Of a stretch of DNA of 64,000 bases, positions 11,401 through 23,400 are shown in pieces (position 1 is the stretch's first letter; each line of letters starts with the position of its first letter). The position numbers were made by a program, and so were the translations under genes. The notes under the pieces are model-generated. The model was given only the letters and a program-made list of their open reading frames with translations. It was not told where the DNA came from and searched no databases. The stretch comes from Branchinecta lynchi (taxonomy: Eukaryota > Arthropoda > Branchiopoda > Anostraca > Branchinectidae): NCBI GenBank assembly GCA_023053575.1, contig JAKZAP010000018.1:7006001-7070000 (forward strand), in the 5' to 3' direction.

Positions 11401-14400
11401 CGACCCACTTAAAATCCGGACCGGATCCGGTGACTTTTGGGGGGAGCTGGAGGGGGCAACCGGAAATCTTGGGAAACGCTATGAGTGGAGGGATCGAGAT
11501 GAAACTTGGTGGGAAGACACCTAGCAAACACTAGATACATCATTGACATAACCGAGCCGATTCGGGCACTGTGGGGGGAGTGGAGGGAGGGGGAATCCGG
11601 AATCTTGAGGTATTTATAACTTTTGAACGGGCGATCGGATCTCGTTGGAACTTGATATTTGGAAAGACCTCATGCCTCAGACGACCTACTTAAAATCCGG
11701 ACCGGATCCGGTGACTTTTGGGGGGAGCTGGAGGGGGCAACCGGAAATCTTGGGAAACGCTATGAGTGGAGGGATCGAGATGAAACTTGGTGGGAAGACA
11801 CCTAGCAAACACTAGATACATCATTGACATAACCGAGCAGATTCGGGTACTGTGGGGGGAGTGGAGGGAGGGGGAATCCGGAATCTTGAGGTATTTATAA
11901 CTTTTGAACGGGTGATCGGATCTCGATGGAACTTGATATTTGGAAAGACCTCATACCTCAGACGACCCACTTATAATCTGGACCGGATCCGGTGACTTTT
12001 GGGGGGAGCTGGAGGAGGCAACCGGAAATCTTGGGAAATGCTATGAGTGGAGGGGTCGAGATGAAACTTGGTGGGAAGACACCTAGCAAACACTAGATAC
12101 ATCATTGACATGACCGAACCGATTCGGGCACTGTCGGGGGAGTGGAGGGAGGGGGAATCCGGAATCTTGAGGTATTTATAACTTTTGAACGGGTGACCGG
12201 ATCTCGATGAAACTTGATATTTGGAACGACCTCAAGTCTCAGACGACCCACTTAAAATTCGGACCGGATCCGGTGACTTTTGGTGGGAGCTGGAGGGGGC
12301 AACCGGAAATCTTGGGAACCGCTATGAGTGGAGGGATCGAGATGAAACTTGGTGTGCAGACACCTAGCAAATACTAGATACATCATTGACATAACCGAGC
12401 CAATTCGGGCACTGTGGGGGGAGTGGAAGGAGGGGGAATCCGGAATCTTGAGGTATTTATAACTTTTGAACGGGTGATCGGATTTCGATGCAACTTGATA
12501 TTTGGAAAGACCTCATGCCTCAGACGACCCACTTAAAATCCGGACCGGATCCGGTGACTTTTGGGGGAGCTGGAGGGGGCAACCGGAAATCTTGGGAAAC
12601 GCTATGAGTGGAGGGATCGAGATGAAACTTGGTGGGAAGACACCTAGCAAACACTAGATACATCATTGACATGAGCGAGCCGATTCGGGCACTGTCGGGG
12701 GAGTGGAGGGAGGGGGAATCCGGAATCTTGAGGTATTTATAACTTTTGAACGGGTGACCGGATCTCGATGAAACTTGATATTTGGAAAGACCTCATGCCT
12801 CAGACGACCCACTTAAAATCCGGACCGGATCCGGTGACTTTTGGGCGGAGCTGGAGGGAGAACCGGAAATATTGGAAAACGCTAAGAGTGCGATGGATCG
12901 AGATGAAACTTGGTGGGAAGACACCTAGCAAACACTAGATATATCATTGATATAACCGAGCCGTGCTTACTCGTAACAAGTGCCATATGAGCTCGTAGCT
13001 CTTGTTTCATACACCAGCGTTTTAAAATACGACTGCATTTTGATATCTGGGGGGGGGGGGGGCATCCGTTATGGCTCATCATGACTAATGATGGTGGCTT
13101 CAACGAAGGAGTGTATCTCCCATATTTTAACTTATTTGTTCTGCGTTTCGTCAATCGAACTGAATAGCATTTGTACTTAGTTATTTTGAACATTCACCCT
13201 AATTGCATTGAGGAGTATTATCTGAGGTATTTCTCATTGTTTCGCCATCATTGTATTTTCCATACGTTTTCCTTTTGCTGGTCGATGCTGTGAAGTGATT
13301 GAATTTTTTTATTCGGGTATTTGCAAACTAAACGAGCCTGAACCTAATACAATACATTTTTGTGAAGTCTAAATGACTTACACCTTCTGCAACACTAAAT
13401 AAATAATAATAATGGGCGAGAATGCGAGCGATGAAACCTAGAATCCTAGCAGAAAAATAATGCGGCATTATGAACCCTTCAAGCACACCTAGCAACACTT
13501 ACTGTTTTCGTTCCAGTACTCCATCCCGGAAAAAAACGGTACCAAAACCACCCTTGGTCAAAAAACTGCCCCCCCCCCCCCCCCCCAATGCAAATATATA
13601 GGAAATAAGAAAACTTTTTAAAAACTGATGTTTGGGACACTTTAGGATTTTCCCTAGACATGTGAGCTAAATGTACCGAGGGGGAGGTAGCCGGAACCCG
13701 TCGTCGTAGCATGTTACGCAGCGGAAGTAGCGAAACAAAGCAAGAGTGAAACCGAGTTGTGGTTAGGGGGGTTAGAATATATAGTTTTAAATTCAGGTCC
13801 CAGGGTCTAAGAATGGGAGAGATTACGGAAGTGGGTATCAGTGGCATTACAGGTGCGACGGGTCGTATCAGGACTTTGATACTAAACCGCAACTCAAGTA
13901 AGGCCTCCGGAAATCTAATTTAACCCACTACACAGTTCCGAGGCTTTTTAGTCATAATGGATGCATGATGGATGGCCCAATTTCCCACGATTATCGACGA
14001 AAACTATCCGCCACAAAATTACCTTTCTTCCCATCGTGAATTTGGCCACAAAGTTGACCAACGGCGCCGGCAATCTGGTGCCTGAGAAGTGCTTGGGGTC
14101 GATTTTATAGGCGGCGAAAAACTGGTCTGAGTTCTTTCCACGCCACCATACGTCAACCCTGAAAGAAAATCCAATTAAGTTTCAAAAGAAAGACGGTCAC
14201 GAAATACGCTGTTTCTGCTTAAATGGTAAAACTTAACGACCACCAAAATCTTAAATGACCTGTCTCGCCTATAATACTAACGCAACCTACTTCCGGAATC
14301 ACTCCATATATTTCTAAACCCGAAGACCCCAATTTCGTACAGTACATTCTAACCCCTCTAACAAAACCACGGTGATTTTCTCACTTGCCATGTGTTGATA

Positions 14401-17400
14401 CTTTCGATGTCTACCACGCTCTCGAAGGTTGTCTGCGAGAAATTTTTCCATCAGGAAAACCGGTTATGTAAATTATTTCCCTATTTTCTCTATAAATCAA
14501 CGGGTCTCGGAAAGGCTCAAAACGGCCAAAATCGTGGGCTATTTGTTGGAACCACAGCCTAGTTTTAAAGTATTCAAATATTTTAAGATACTGCAAGTTC
14601 AAGAGTAAATAGTGCGAGGGATCCTTTAGTCAGGCGTCAGGCGTCAGGAGAGTCAGTCGAGTCAGGCGTTCGTACCCATCAGACAAATCTCAGCCTCTGA
14701 TGGTGATGATGAAATTTTATTACGCACTAGACAAGAAAAGGGAAATCCTGCAGTACAACAAATCTTCTTGGAATACCCGTCATTCCAACAAAGGAGTGTA
14801 AAGAAAACGAATAAAACAAAAAACAAAAGGAAAACACTACACTTTCACACACACAAACATCAACAATTATAGACTGAATACCCCTGCTAAAAAAGAAAAA
14901 TCTATAGGGAATGCCTGGCACGCCAAATTTCTTGAAAAAAAATTCCGGAAAGGGACTCCCGAAAGTTCAAAGTTGATCCAGACAATTCGGTCTCGTCTTC
15001 GCCAGGTCCAGTCTTCGCCAGACTCTTTGAACACTTTTACTATTAAAATTTATAAACAGATTAAGGCCAAATAGCTAATCATATGGGAAAACCAAGTTCA
15101 GATATGGATTCAGCATGTGTGTTTACCCCTTTAAGTCATATCTATTTTGACGAAGCAAATCGAAACTTCCTGCCTTACTTCTGCCAATTTTCCGGTTTCG
15201 GCGGAATCCCGGAACTACTTCTCCGGCGAAAAAATAAAGCTCAAAAACGAACTCACCTTGTCTCCTTACCCCTACATCCAACCTCTAACCAACTTAAGGT
15301 TAAACTTTTACTTTTAACAAATTTTCCAGTTTCAGCCGGATTCCGAGCGATCCATACGTCCGGTAAGAAAATGATTGTCATACGCGAAATCAGCATGTCT
15401 TCTTACCCGCAAATCGAACATTTTATCAAACTTAAATCAAACTTTTACTTCAAAACGAATTCTCCGTTTTTGCGGATTCCGGCGAGAAAATAATTTCCAT
15501 ATTCGAACTACGCACGTGTTATTGCTCCTAAACCGAACCTCGAATCAAATTGATATTAAACTTTTAATTTTCATAATTTTTCCAGTTTTCGCCGTATTCC
15601 GGGTGAACTATTTGTCCGGCGAGAAAATAAATTTCATATTCGGATTCAGCATATCTCCTTACCCCTAATTCGACTATTTCATTAGCTTTAGAACTATTTT
15701 TTGTTCCCCTTAATTTCAAATCCCTCCCCCCACCCCTAAACATAGAGCTACATAGTCCATCTTCGAACTTGACCTGTACTTCGACCTCAAGAGTCCTCGT
15801 GCCAAGTTTGATCAAAATGTCTCAACCCCTTCGAGAGTTATCGTGAGAACAGACAGACAACTTTTGCGATGTCATAGGTATCCCTCCACTTACGTTTTGG
15901 GATCCCAAAAACAAAGGGGAATGAATTAGGCAAACTTCTCTATTAGACCTTGACAAACGACAGTGAACTACAGCGGCGAGTGAGAGGGGTTTGTGGCTTC
16001 TGTCTATGACACGAAAACAAATACTGTACAGTGTTAACCAAGGTAAGGTAAAAGTTTATCAGAGCTTAAAATAGCTCCATTGGCATACAAGCGTTAGGCA
16101 CGTCAGTGTCATACACAGAAATATTAGTTGCATTTTTGCAGATACCATGGTATCTGATACCACGGTCTAAAGTCGCTTTCGCAGTTACTGTGGTATCTGA
16201 TACCAAGATCAAAAGTCGTTTTTGCCGTTACTGTTGTATTTGGCCAGTTACCCTGGTATCTGCTATCCAGATACTACGGTCCGACCGTAGTAGTTCATCG
16301 TGGTATCTGAAAAGTCATCTTCCTTTCATAAAAAAATTTTCAAATCGGTGAGAAAGAAGTTTAGCACTTCGTGCTTTAACTGGATATCAGTTTTTCTTTT
16401 GGGATAACTTCGAAAAGTGCAATTTCGGCAATAGTCATTTTTACAGAGCAACCGTGTATCAGGTACCATGGTAACTGCGAAAACGAATAACTGCAGATTC
16501 AGTTACCGTAGTAACAGATACCATGGTATTTGCAAAAACGCAACTATTATTATTTTCCCAGTCCTCCCTCTACACTGAAAGTAAACGCTATCGAGTCTCC
16601 TAGACGTGTGTGAATATGGTGTTTCCTCAACACTTTAAAACAGGAAGCAGATAACTGCAAACATAAAACGTATCTTCGGTTACTATGGAGCCATCCTCCT
16701 ATTTCAACATCCGGTAACAAGCAACTTGCCTCTCCCAACAAGTTTCAATTCCCCCTTCACAACTTCTTCCTAAGCAACATCATTTAAACCAGTAATTATT
16801 CAGCCGTGCATGAACACGTGCTCGAAACGTCACTCCCCGTAACGAACTTACTCTTCTTCTTCGGAACTTGAAACGAAGAGTGAATCAGCCACTCACCCAA
16901 AGTTCAGTGGAGAAACTGAGTTAACAACACCGGGACTTAAAAGGGGAAGGTAAAAGTTTCAAACTTCATAAAGGGAGTACAAAAATCGGATTCACCGGGC
17001 AAAAGAGAGGGCGAAATTTCGTACATACTAAGGAGTTACTAATGTAAAAGAGTGTACATTTGACCCGGTCACCAAGCGAAACATATATCATTAGCGGAAA
17101 TAGACCGGGCATAGGCCGGCCCCCAAACACACTTGTCCACAGCCCCAGGGGCGACACTGGGTTGATATAATACTTCAGCCTGACTTGACTCGTAACGAAA
17201 CCAATTTTCGACATCAACTTTATCCAGGTTTTTGTTTTATTATTTGTTCTTTTAGCTGTCTGATTGCACTTCTACCATCTTATGTTTCATCTTTACATTC
17301 TTTATTTTTTAAGAACAGCCCAAAGCGGCACCATTCCGGAATTTCGTTTTCTTCCACATAAATACGAGACAAAAAGTATAAGTGGCCAGGCAAGCAATAC

Positions 17401-20400
17401 AAATCCAACCAGATGTTCAACGACTAAATCAGGGAATGGGGCCACTGCCGAGGGGTTACTCACTCCCAAGACGGTTGTACAGGAAGTGCCCGGTGCCCAC
17501 GGAGGCTTGCACAGTGGTGCCCAACAAGAGTAACCCATATTCAAACAGTAGCCGTTCGTCAGACTCCGGACTGTCTCTGGTGTTTTCTCACCGGTGTCCG
17601 GTTCTTCTGTTGTTACGCGTTTCTTGGTTTACTGGTGGGTAGTCACTGGTGAGTGCAGAAACGGCGTAAATTCTGGGTTCTGCGCGAAACCCCGTCAATT
17701 GCGCAAAACCCCGTCAATTGACGAAAAGTTGCTAACTTCTCGGTAAAGCCGGGCTCACGAGTAGGTTCTGGTTAGTCTGCACCGGTGAGATAAAACCAGA
17801 CTCCGGTTAGTTCAAAAACGGAGTTATAAGACTGGTGAGTAGTCACCCGGTGGATGAAAACACGCTTAGTAAGAATAACCGGAGACCACCGGTGAGAACT
17901 CCCGTGACAAAGAACGCAGCTGGTCCACAAAACGGACGTCTCAGCTACGATGCTTTTGCAGCGATATTCAGGCAAGTTAATTCCTTCCCCAAGATTGTCC
18001 CTGACGCTCGACAGCCTGACGAGGACCCTTGCCAAGAAGGGCCGAGATGTCACTGCAAAAGCATCGTAGCTGAAACATCCGTTTTATGCACTGTTTGAAT
18101 GTAATGTTTCCCAGCCAGCTTGGGCTCAAGCAAAATGGAGAGAGTAACCCCTCGACTACTGCGAAAGAAGGCACGAAACTGCGTCCGTAATGCGCGTGCA
18201 CTGGTAATGAGGCTCTACAGATTGTCTGCGCTAAGAAGTCGTTGCTCGACTATATTGTTTACTTTCTTGTCTATACTACTCTAGTGTATTTCGAGGGAGA
18301 ACCAACAATAACAATTATCATTCTGGAGCCAGCCACCTCTCCCCTCGCGAAATTTTATGACTCACTACTCAGACAAAATCATGTTTCGCGAATCGTTAAA
18401 ATGTTCCTGCACCAGCAAATATCGGAAATGAGTCAACCGCTAGAAAATTCTCCGCAAGTCATTCGATGAATCCCTCATTCTGATAGATGGATCAATTATG
18501 TCAATGAGTCATAGATGTGGGAATGCTTTGGTAAGAACGGGGGTGACACACAGGCACTGACGAGGTGATACACTCAGTCATGACATGACGCTGGGTTTGT
18601 CGTCCTTGTCAACCGACACAGGTCTATTTGAAAGTACCAGTTGAACACGAAACCCGACTTCAAATGATTTAACTCTTCGATAGTAAAAATCGGGCTAGTG
18701 TCGAACCAGGTCGGCTATAATTTCGACACATTCATAGCTTGCCATTCTGAAAACCGAACATGGAACTTTGGGATTAATTCGGACCCGAATCGCAATCGCC
18801 GTCTCTATCCGGAATGGCAAACCTGATAGGCCATCCGGTGGCGCCATGAATTTTCCGACCTAACCAGGACCTGGTACAAAGGTTGGTTTTTTCCGGACGT
18901 AGTTTCACTGGAGTTTGACGTACTTTGTCTTAGTTATGAAACTACAGTATTCGGAACGGACAAATAGGAAGGTACGAAGCAAAACTTTTAGACGAACGAA
19001 AGCAAGAAAAACAAGGTTAAACTCCACAGAAACTATATCCAATAAAACGCGACTTAAGGAAACTCGTTACAAATACACCTTGACAAAACTCTCCCTTTCC
19101 AGAAGCATTCAACCTATGCTTCCTGTTAACGGTCTTTCAGCCAATTATCACCTCAAAGTCAATCTCGGTTCAGCTTTGGAGGCTCCTCACATCCCCATCA
19201 TTCGTCAACAAGAGACCCCCCCAGACAGCTGCCTTCTCTAGCATCCAGAAAAGAAGTCAAAGGGCGTGGCTGTTGCCAAGGAGAGAGAATTCCTTAGAGA
19301 GACGACAGTGAAGAACAAGAAAAATATTTCAGCAGGATCCCAGATGGTATAGTTTATTTGGCACAGTGACGTAAATTCCGAGGTCAGGCAGATTCGACTG
19401 AGGTGAACACTAGCAGCTGTGGTACAATGGAGGACCTGTGCTGACATACCGCATATTGCATACCCTTAGCCAACCAACTCACCAATCGGCGCAATTCTGA
19501 TAAGAGAATCCAGGAAGTGGAAAACAGCATGAAAACCTTACACAGACAGGAAATTTGGTACTAGAATTGTTGGCAGAGGTAGCCCCCCCCCCCCCCCCCC
19601 CCCGCCCCCCAATGTTGTCGGCCAGTCGGGAAAAAGTTTTTCGTTAAAACAGTTGGTTTGTTTACCAGAACAGTCGGTTTTCTGAATATCAGTCTATTTG
19701 TTTACCTAGATTTTTTCTTAAAAAACGTTTTTTTTTTTCTTAAAAATAGTCTTTTTTTTCTATAAGAATAGTCGGTAAAAATGACCAGCCAGTCAGTAAA
19801 TACGTTGCTCCCCCCCACAAACATCTTGGCCAGTAACGCCTCTGATTGCTGTTCCTTAGAATAGCCTTACCGAGGATGCGGTTAATGCTGAATCGATCAA
19901 CGGTCTCAAAAGTCCAATAGATACAAACTTAACTCTGCTCAGTATGATTACTCTAAATTTCTCAGCTTTTTACGGCGAAAACCTTTCTGTCGCATTATAG
20001 TATACTTGTACGCAAATTTACGCAATAAAGACTAACAAAGAAAACGCAAACCTTAAAGGACCTGTCTTACGTACCGGTATAATACTAACGAAACCTACTT
20101 CCATAATCTCTCCATATATTTCTAAACCCTGAGACCCCAATTTCGTACGGTACATTCTAGCCCCTCTGACAAAACCACGCTGATTTTCTCACTTGCCGCG
20201 TTTTGCAACGTTCGATCTGTATCACGCTGTAGAGGGTTCTGCGAGGAGTTCTTCCATCAGAAAATCGGTTATGTAAATTGCTTCCCTGTTTTCGCTATAA
20301 GTCAACGGGTCTTGGAAAAGGCTTTAAACAGCCAAAACCGTAGGTTATTTGTAGAAAGCACAGCCTCATTTTAAAGTATTCAAATATAAATTGAGGAGTA

Positions 20401-23400
20401 AGTAGTGCGACAGGTCCTTTAACAATCTACCCCGTCTCCATCCCTAAAAACAGAAAATCAAACTAACCAGTGAAGGTGGTTCTCAAGCATTGATGTTATG
20501 GAATAGGCCAATGCTTTCTGCTCCGGAGTAAGTCCTTCATCCAAGTGTTTAGCAAACGTCTCACTCAGTTTCTCGATGATCACAGCACTGTCCGCAATTT
20601 GTTCCCCATTTATTTCAACAAAAGGGAGCTGTCCATAGACTGATTTGTATTTCATCTTGTGGTCAACATTCTGTAAAATGAAAACACATAAATATATATA
20701 TATATATATACAAGCTACTTCACTGGGAGAAGAGGAAACTATACCAATACTGTTTGGTAAGAGGGTACAACAGGTAGCAAGTACTAGAGACAGTAACTGT
20801 ACACTAGCATTCCCCACTAAGGCTATTACCGCACTATTACTTTAGTTCCAAAACAAATCTTGCAGCTGTAAGAAGGCAATCGTTTTACATAGTCAAAGGA
20901 TGTCAAAAGAAATGTGACAGCTCTTACCAGCATCCTTCAACTAGCTTGCATGTGACTGTTGTTTTCACATATTATTTGGTTCAATTGTTCACAACACCAA
21001 TGGTTGTTTTCGAGACCCCAGCTATTTTAGTTCTGTATTTTACTAGTTCTTGTCACTATTTACGGTGTTGATAAATGTATAAGGTATACAGTGTATCCGT
21101 TTTGCATCGTCAAATATGATTCAGTCAGCTTGAGCTGAAGGAATATCTATCACCGAAGCACGGAACTTTCAATCGCTCATACATGCCGCCGACAAGTATC
21201 CATCTTGGCTGGAAAGAAGAAAAAGAGACATGTGATTCAACCAAAATCCAGAAGAATCTCTACCCTCTCGACGACCCAACCGAACAGCAAACACAAACAC
21301 ACCAGCCGTGTCAAGAATCAAATCAGAGCACCAGCTTTAATCCCAACCAATTTTCAGAGAAGACCTTCACAAAATCAGATATTTAAGAAAGAATTTTAAT
21401 CGTTTCCCACAAGCTCATTTTCCAGCTTGAGCGGTTTCAGCCTGGAGAGGACCCTTGCCAAGAAGGGCCGAAATATAGCTCTAATAAAATGTAGCTGACT
21501 TACGGTATCCGTTTTGCACCGTCAAGTACAAGGTGATCGGGTTTGCCACTGTCATGTCAGTTTTGAGGGACAAAAAAAAATATACAAACAGAAGGTGAAT
21601 TTGTTAAGAATTACTTAACCCCATCTTTTCCCAGTATGTTGCAACCCTTTTTCATGAAGTTCGGCTCGAGAGACAGACAGAATGATGTTTTTGTGTCTGG
21701 TGGAAACAGCAGTCCTAGTGGCCTGACCAAAGGATGTCCAGGGATAATGGCTAATTACTATTAAGGTGTAGTAGACCAAAACTGGTTGAAGCTGAGATTC
21801 TATTACAAAGAATGGTAGAAAACCATTCTACCTGCATTGATGATATTGTCACTTTTCAATGTCAGACCGTTCCGCTAGTATCAACTGATATGGAACACCT
21901 TACATTTACAGTAGTACTCTAATGCTTAAAATAATATCAGAGCTCAGGCTGGGTCTGTTTGGTAGCTTTAGATGGACCTGGGCACTGTAAATGCTAATCA
22001 TATTTACACAAACAATGTACTGCACCAAAATTCAGGTATGCCCAAGACCCAGTCTACCACAAATCTCTATCTTTGGGATGGCCTATGGCAAATGCAGAAA
22101 ATTATAATGATTTAACTGAAGTTCAGAAATCAAACCAATCAGAATTCTGTGTTGCCTACTGATGCAAGTCAGGGTTAGTATGCTACTCACAGGTACCTAG
22201 CATCCGACATAGGGTATCCCAAAATAAAGAGATCTGTGGGTAGGCTCTTCTGCTCAATAAACTCTTCATCCACTGCATGATTAAAGCAACTTGTTAGGAC
22301 AGGTTAGGGAAGTAATGAGAAATCTTAGGTTATGTTAAACAGAGTTATTACAGGTTATGATGAAAAGAGGAGAAGCCCACTGATTATTGTGGTATAAGAG
22401 TGACCCCACCTTGAATGTACATAACCTCGAACTTGGCCTCAAAAATGTTAAAAGGAAAGTTCACTGCAGTCCTAACTAACTGTCTGTATAACTGTTCGAT
22501 TTACTGTTTTTTAATTGTTTGAATATATACAGTCCTAACTAGAACTTGCTATGAATGCTAATAAATTTCTTTTAGACATCTGAGGCCAATTCTGAGATTA
22601 TGTACATGACGTCCGGTACATTTCCTGTTGTTATTATACTCTTAGGAACATAATAGTACAGACAGACATCACCATTCTCATAATAACTTCTGCTAAAAAG
22701 ATAGACAATCCTCAGGACCATCATAAGTAAAATGTAACAATCAGGATTTTTTTAACAAAAATGATAAGAGGAGGAGCTATTTCTCTTCTCCAACCCGGAA
22801 GCAATATATATGATCCAAATGAGCATACCTGATAATAAAGCCTTGGAATGCAACCTTATTTAATAGTGCTAATAGAATACCACGTTGAAACAATATAATA
22901 ACAGAATCTTAATGATCATGACTGATGATACATTTGTCGATTGCAACCTTACTTATTTAATAGCCCTAACTGAAATATAATCAGAGTCAGCTTGTGCTGA
23001 AGCCAAAGGGGTACTTCTAAGCTGCTTCTAAGGGTTTTGTCTGCTGACTAACATAGAATATGTATGTTTTCATCTAGGCTATCACAATGAGCTATTTTGA
23101 TGAAACTTGGTGTGAGGATTCTATGGGTCAGGGGAGAGGTTTAGTTCCTAGATGGGCCCTGTAGCCCTACATTTAAGGGTGGGGGTCCAAATCAAGGGCC
23201 TAACGAAATACTTTTAAACAGTTGCTGAGATAATCAATTTAGGGGTAAGACGGCATGCTGAACATGAATGTCAAAATTCTTTTCTTGCCGGACAAGTAGT
23301 TCGCCTGGAATCACCAAAACTCGAAAGTTTGTTTAAAGTAAAAGTTTTTAAAGCTGATGATCGATTCAGAGGTAAGAAAACATGCTTAACACTGAAAGTC

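Noticed and set aside
13479..13892. 137-codon minus-strand frame with a poly-Gly stretch
   Set aside because: The Gly run is the poly-C tract; no domain and no exon signals.
18915..19241. 108-codon plus-strand frame
   Set aside because: No recognisable domain, no splice support, Arg/Lys bias from local composition; inside the FAX intron on the other strand.
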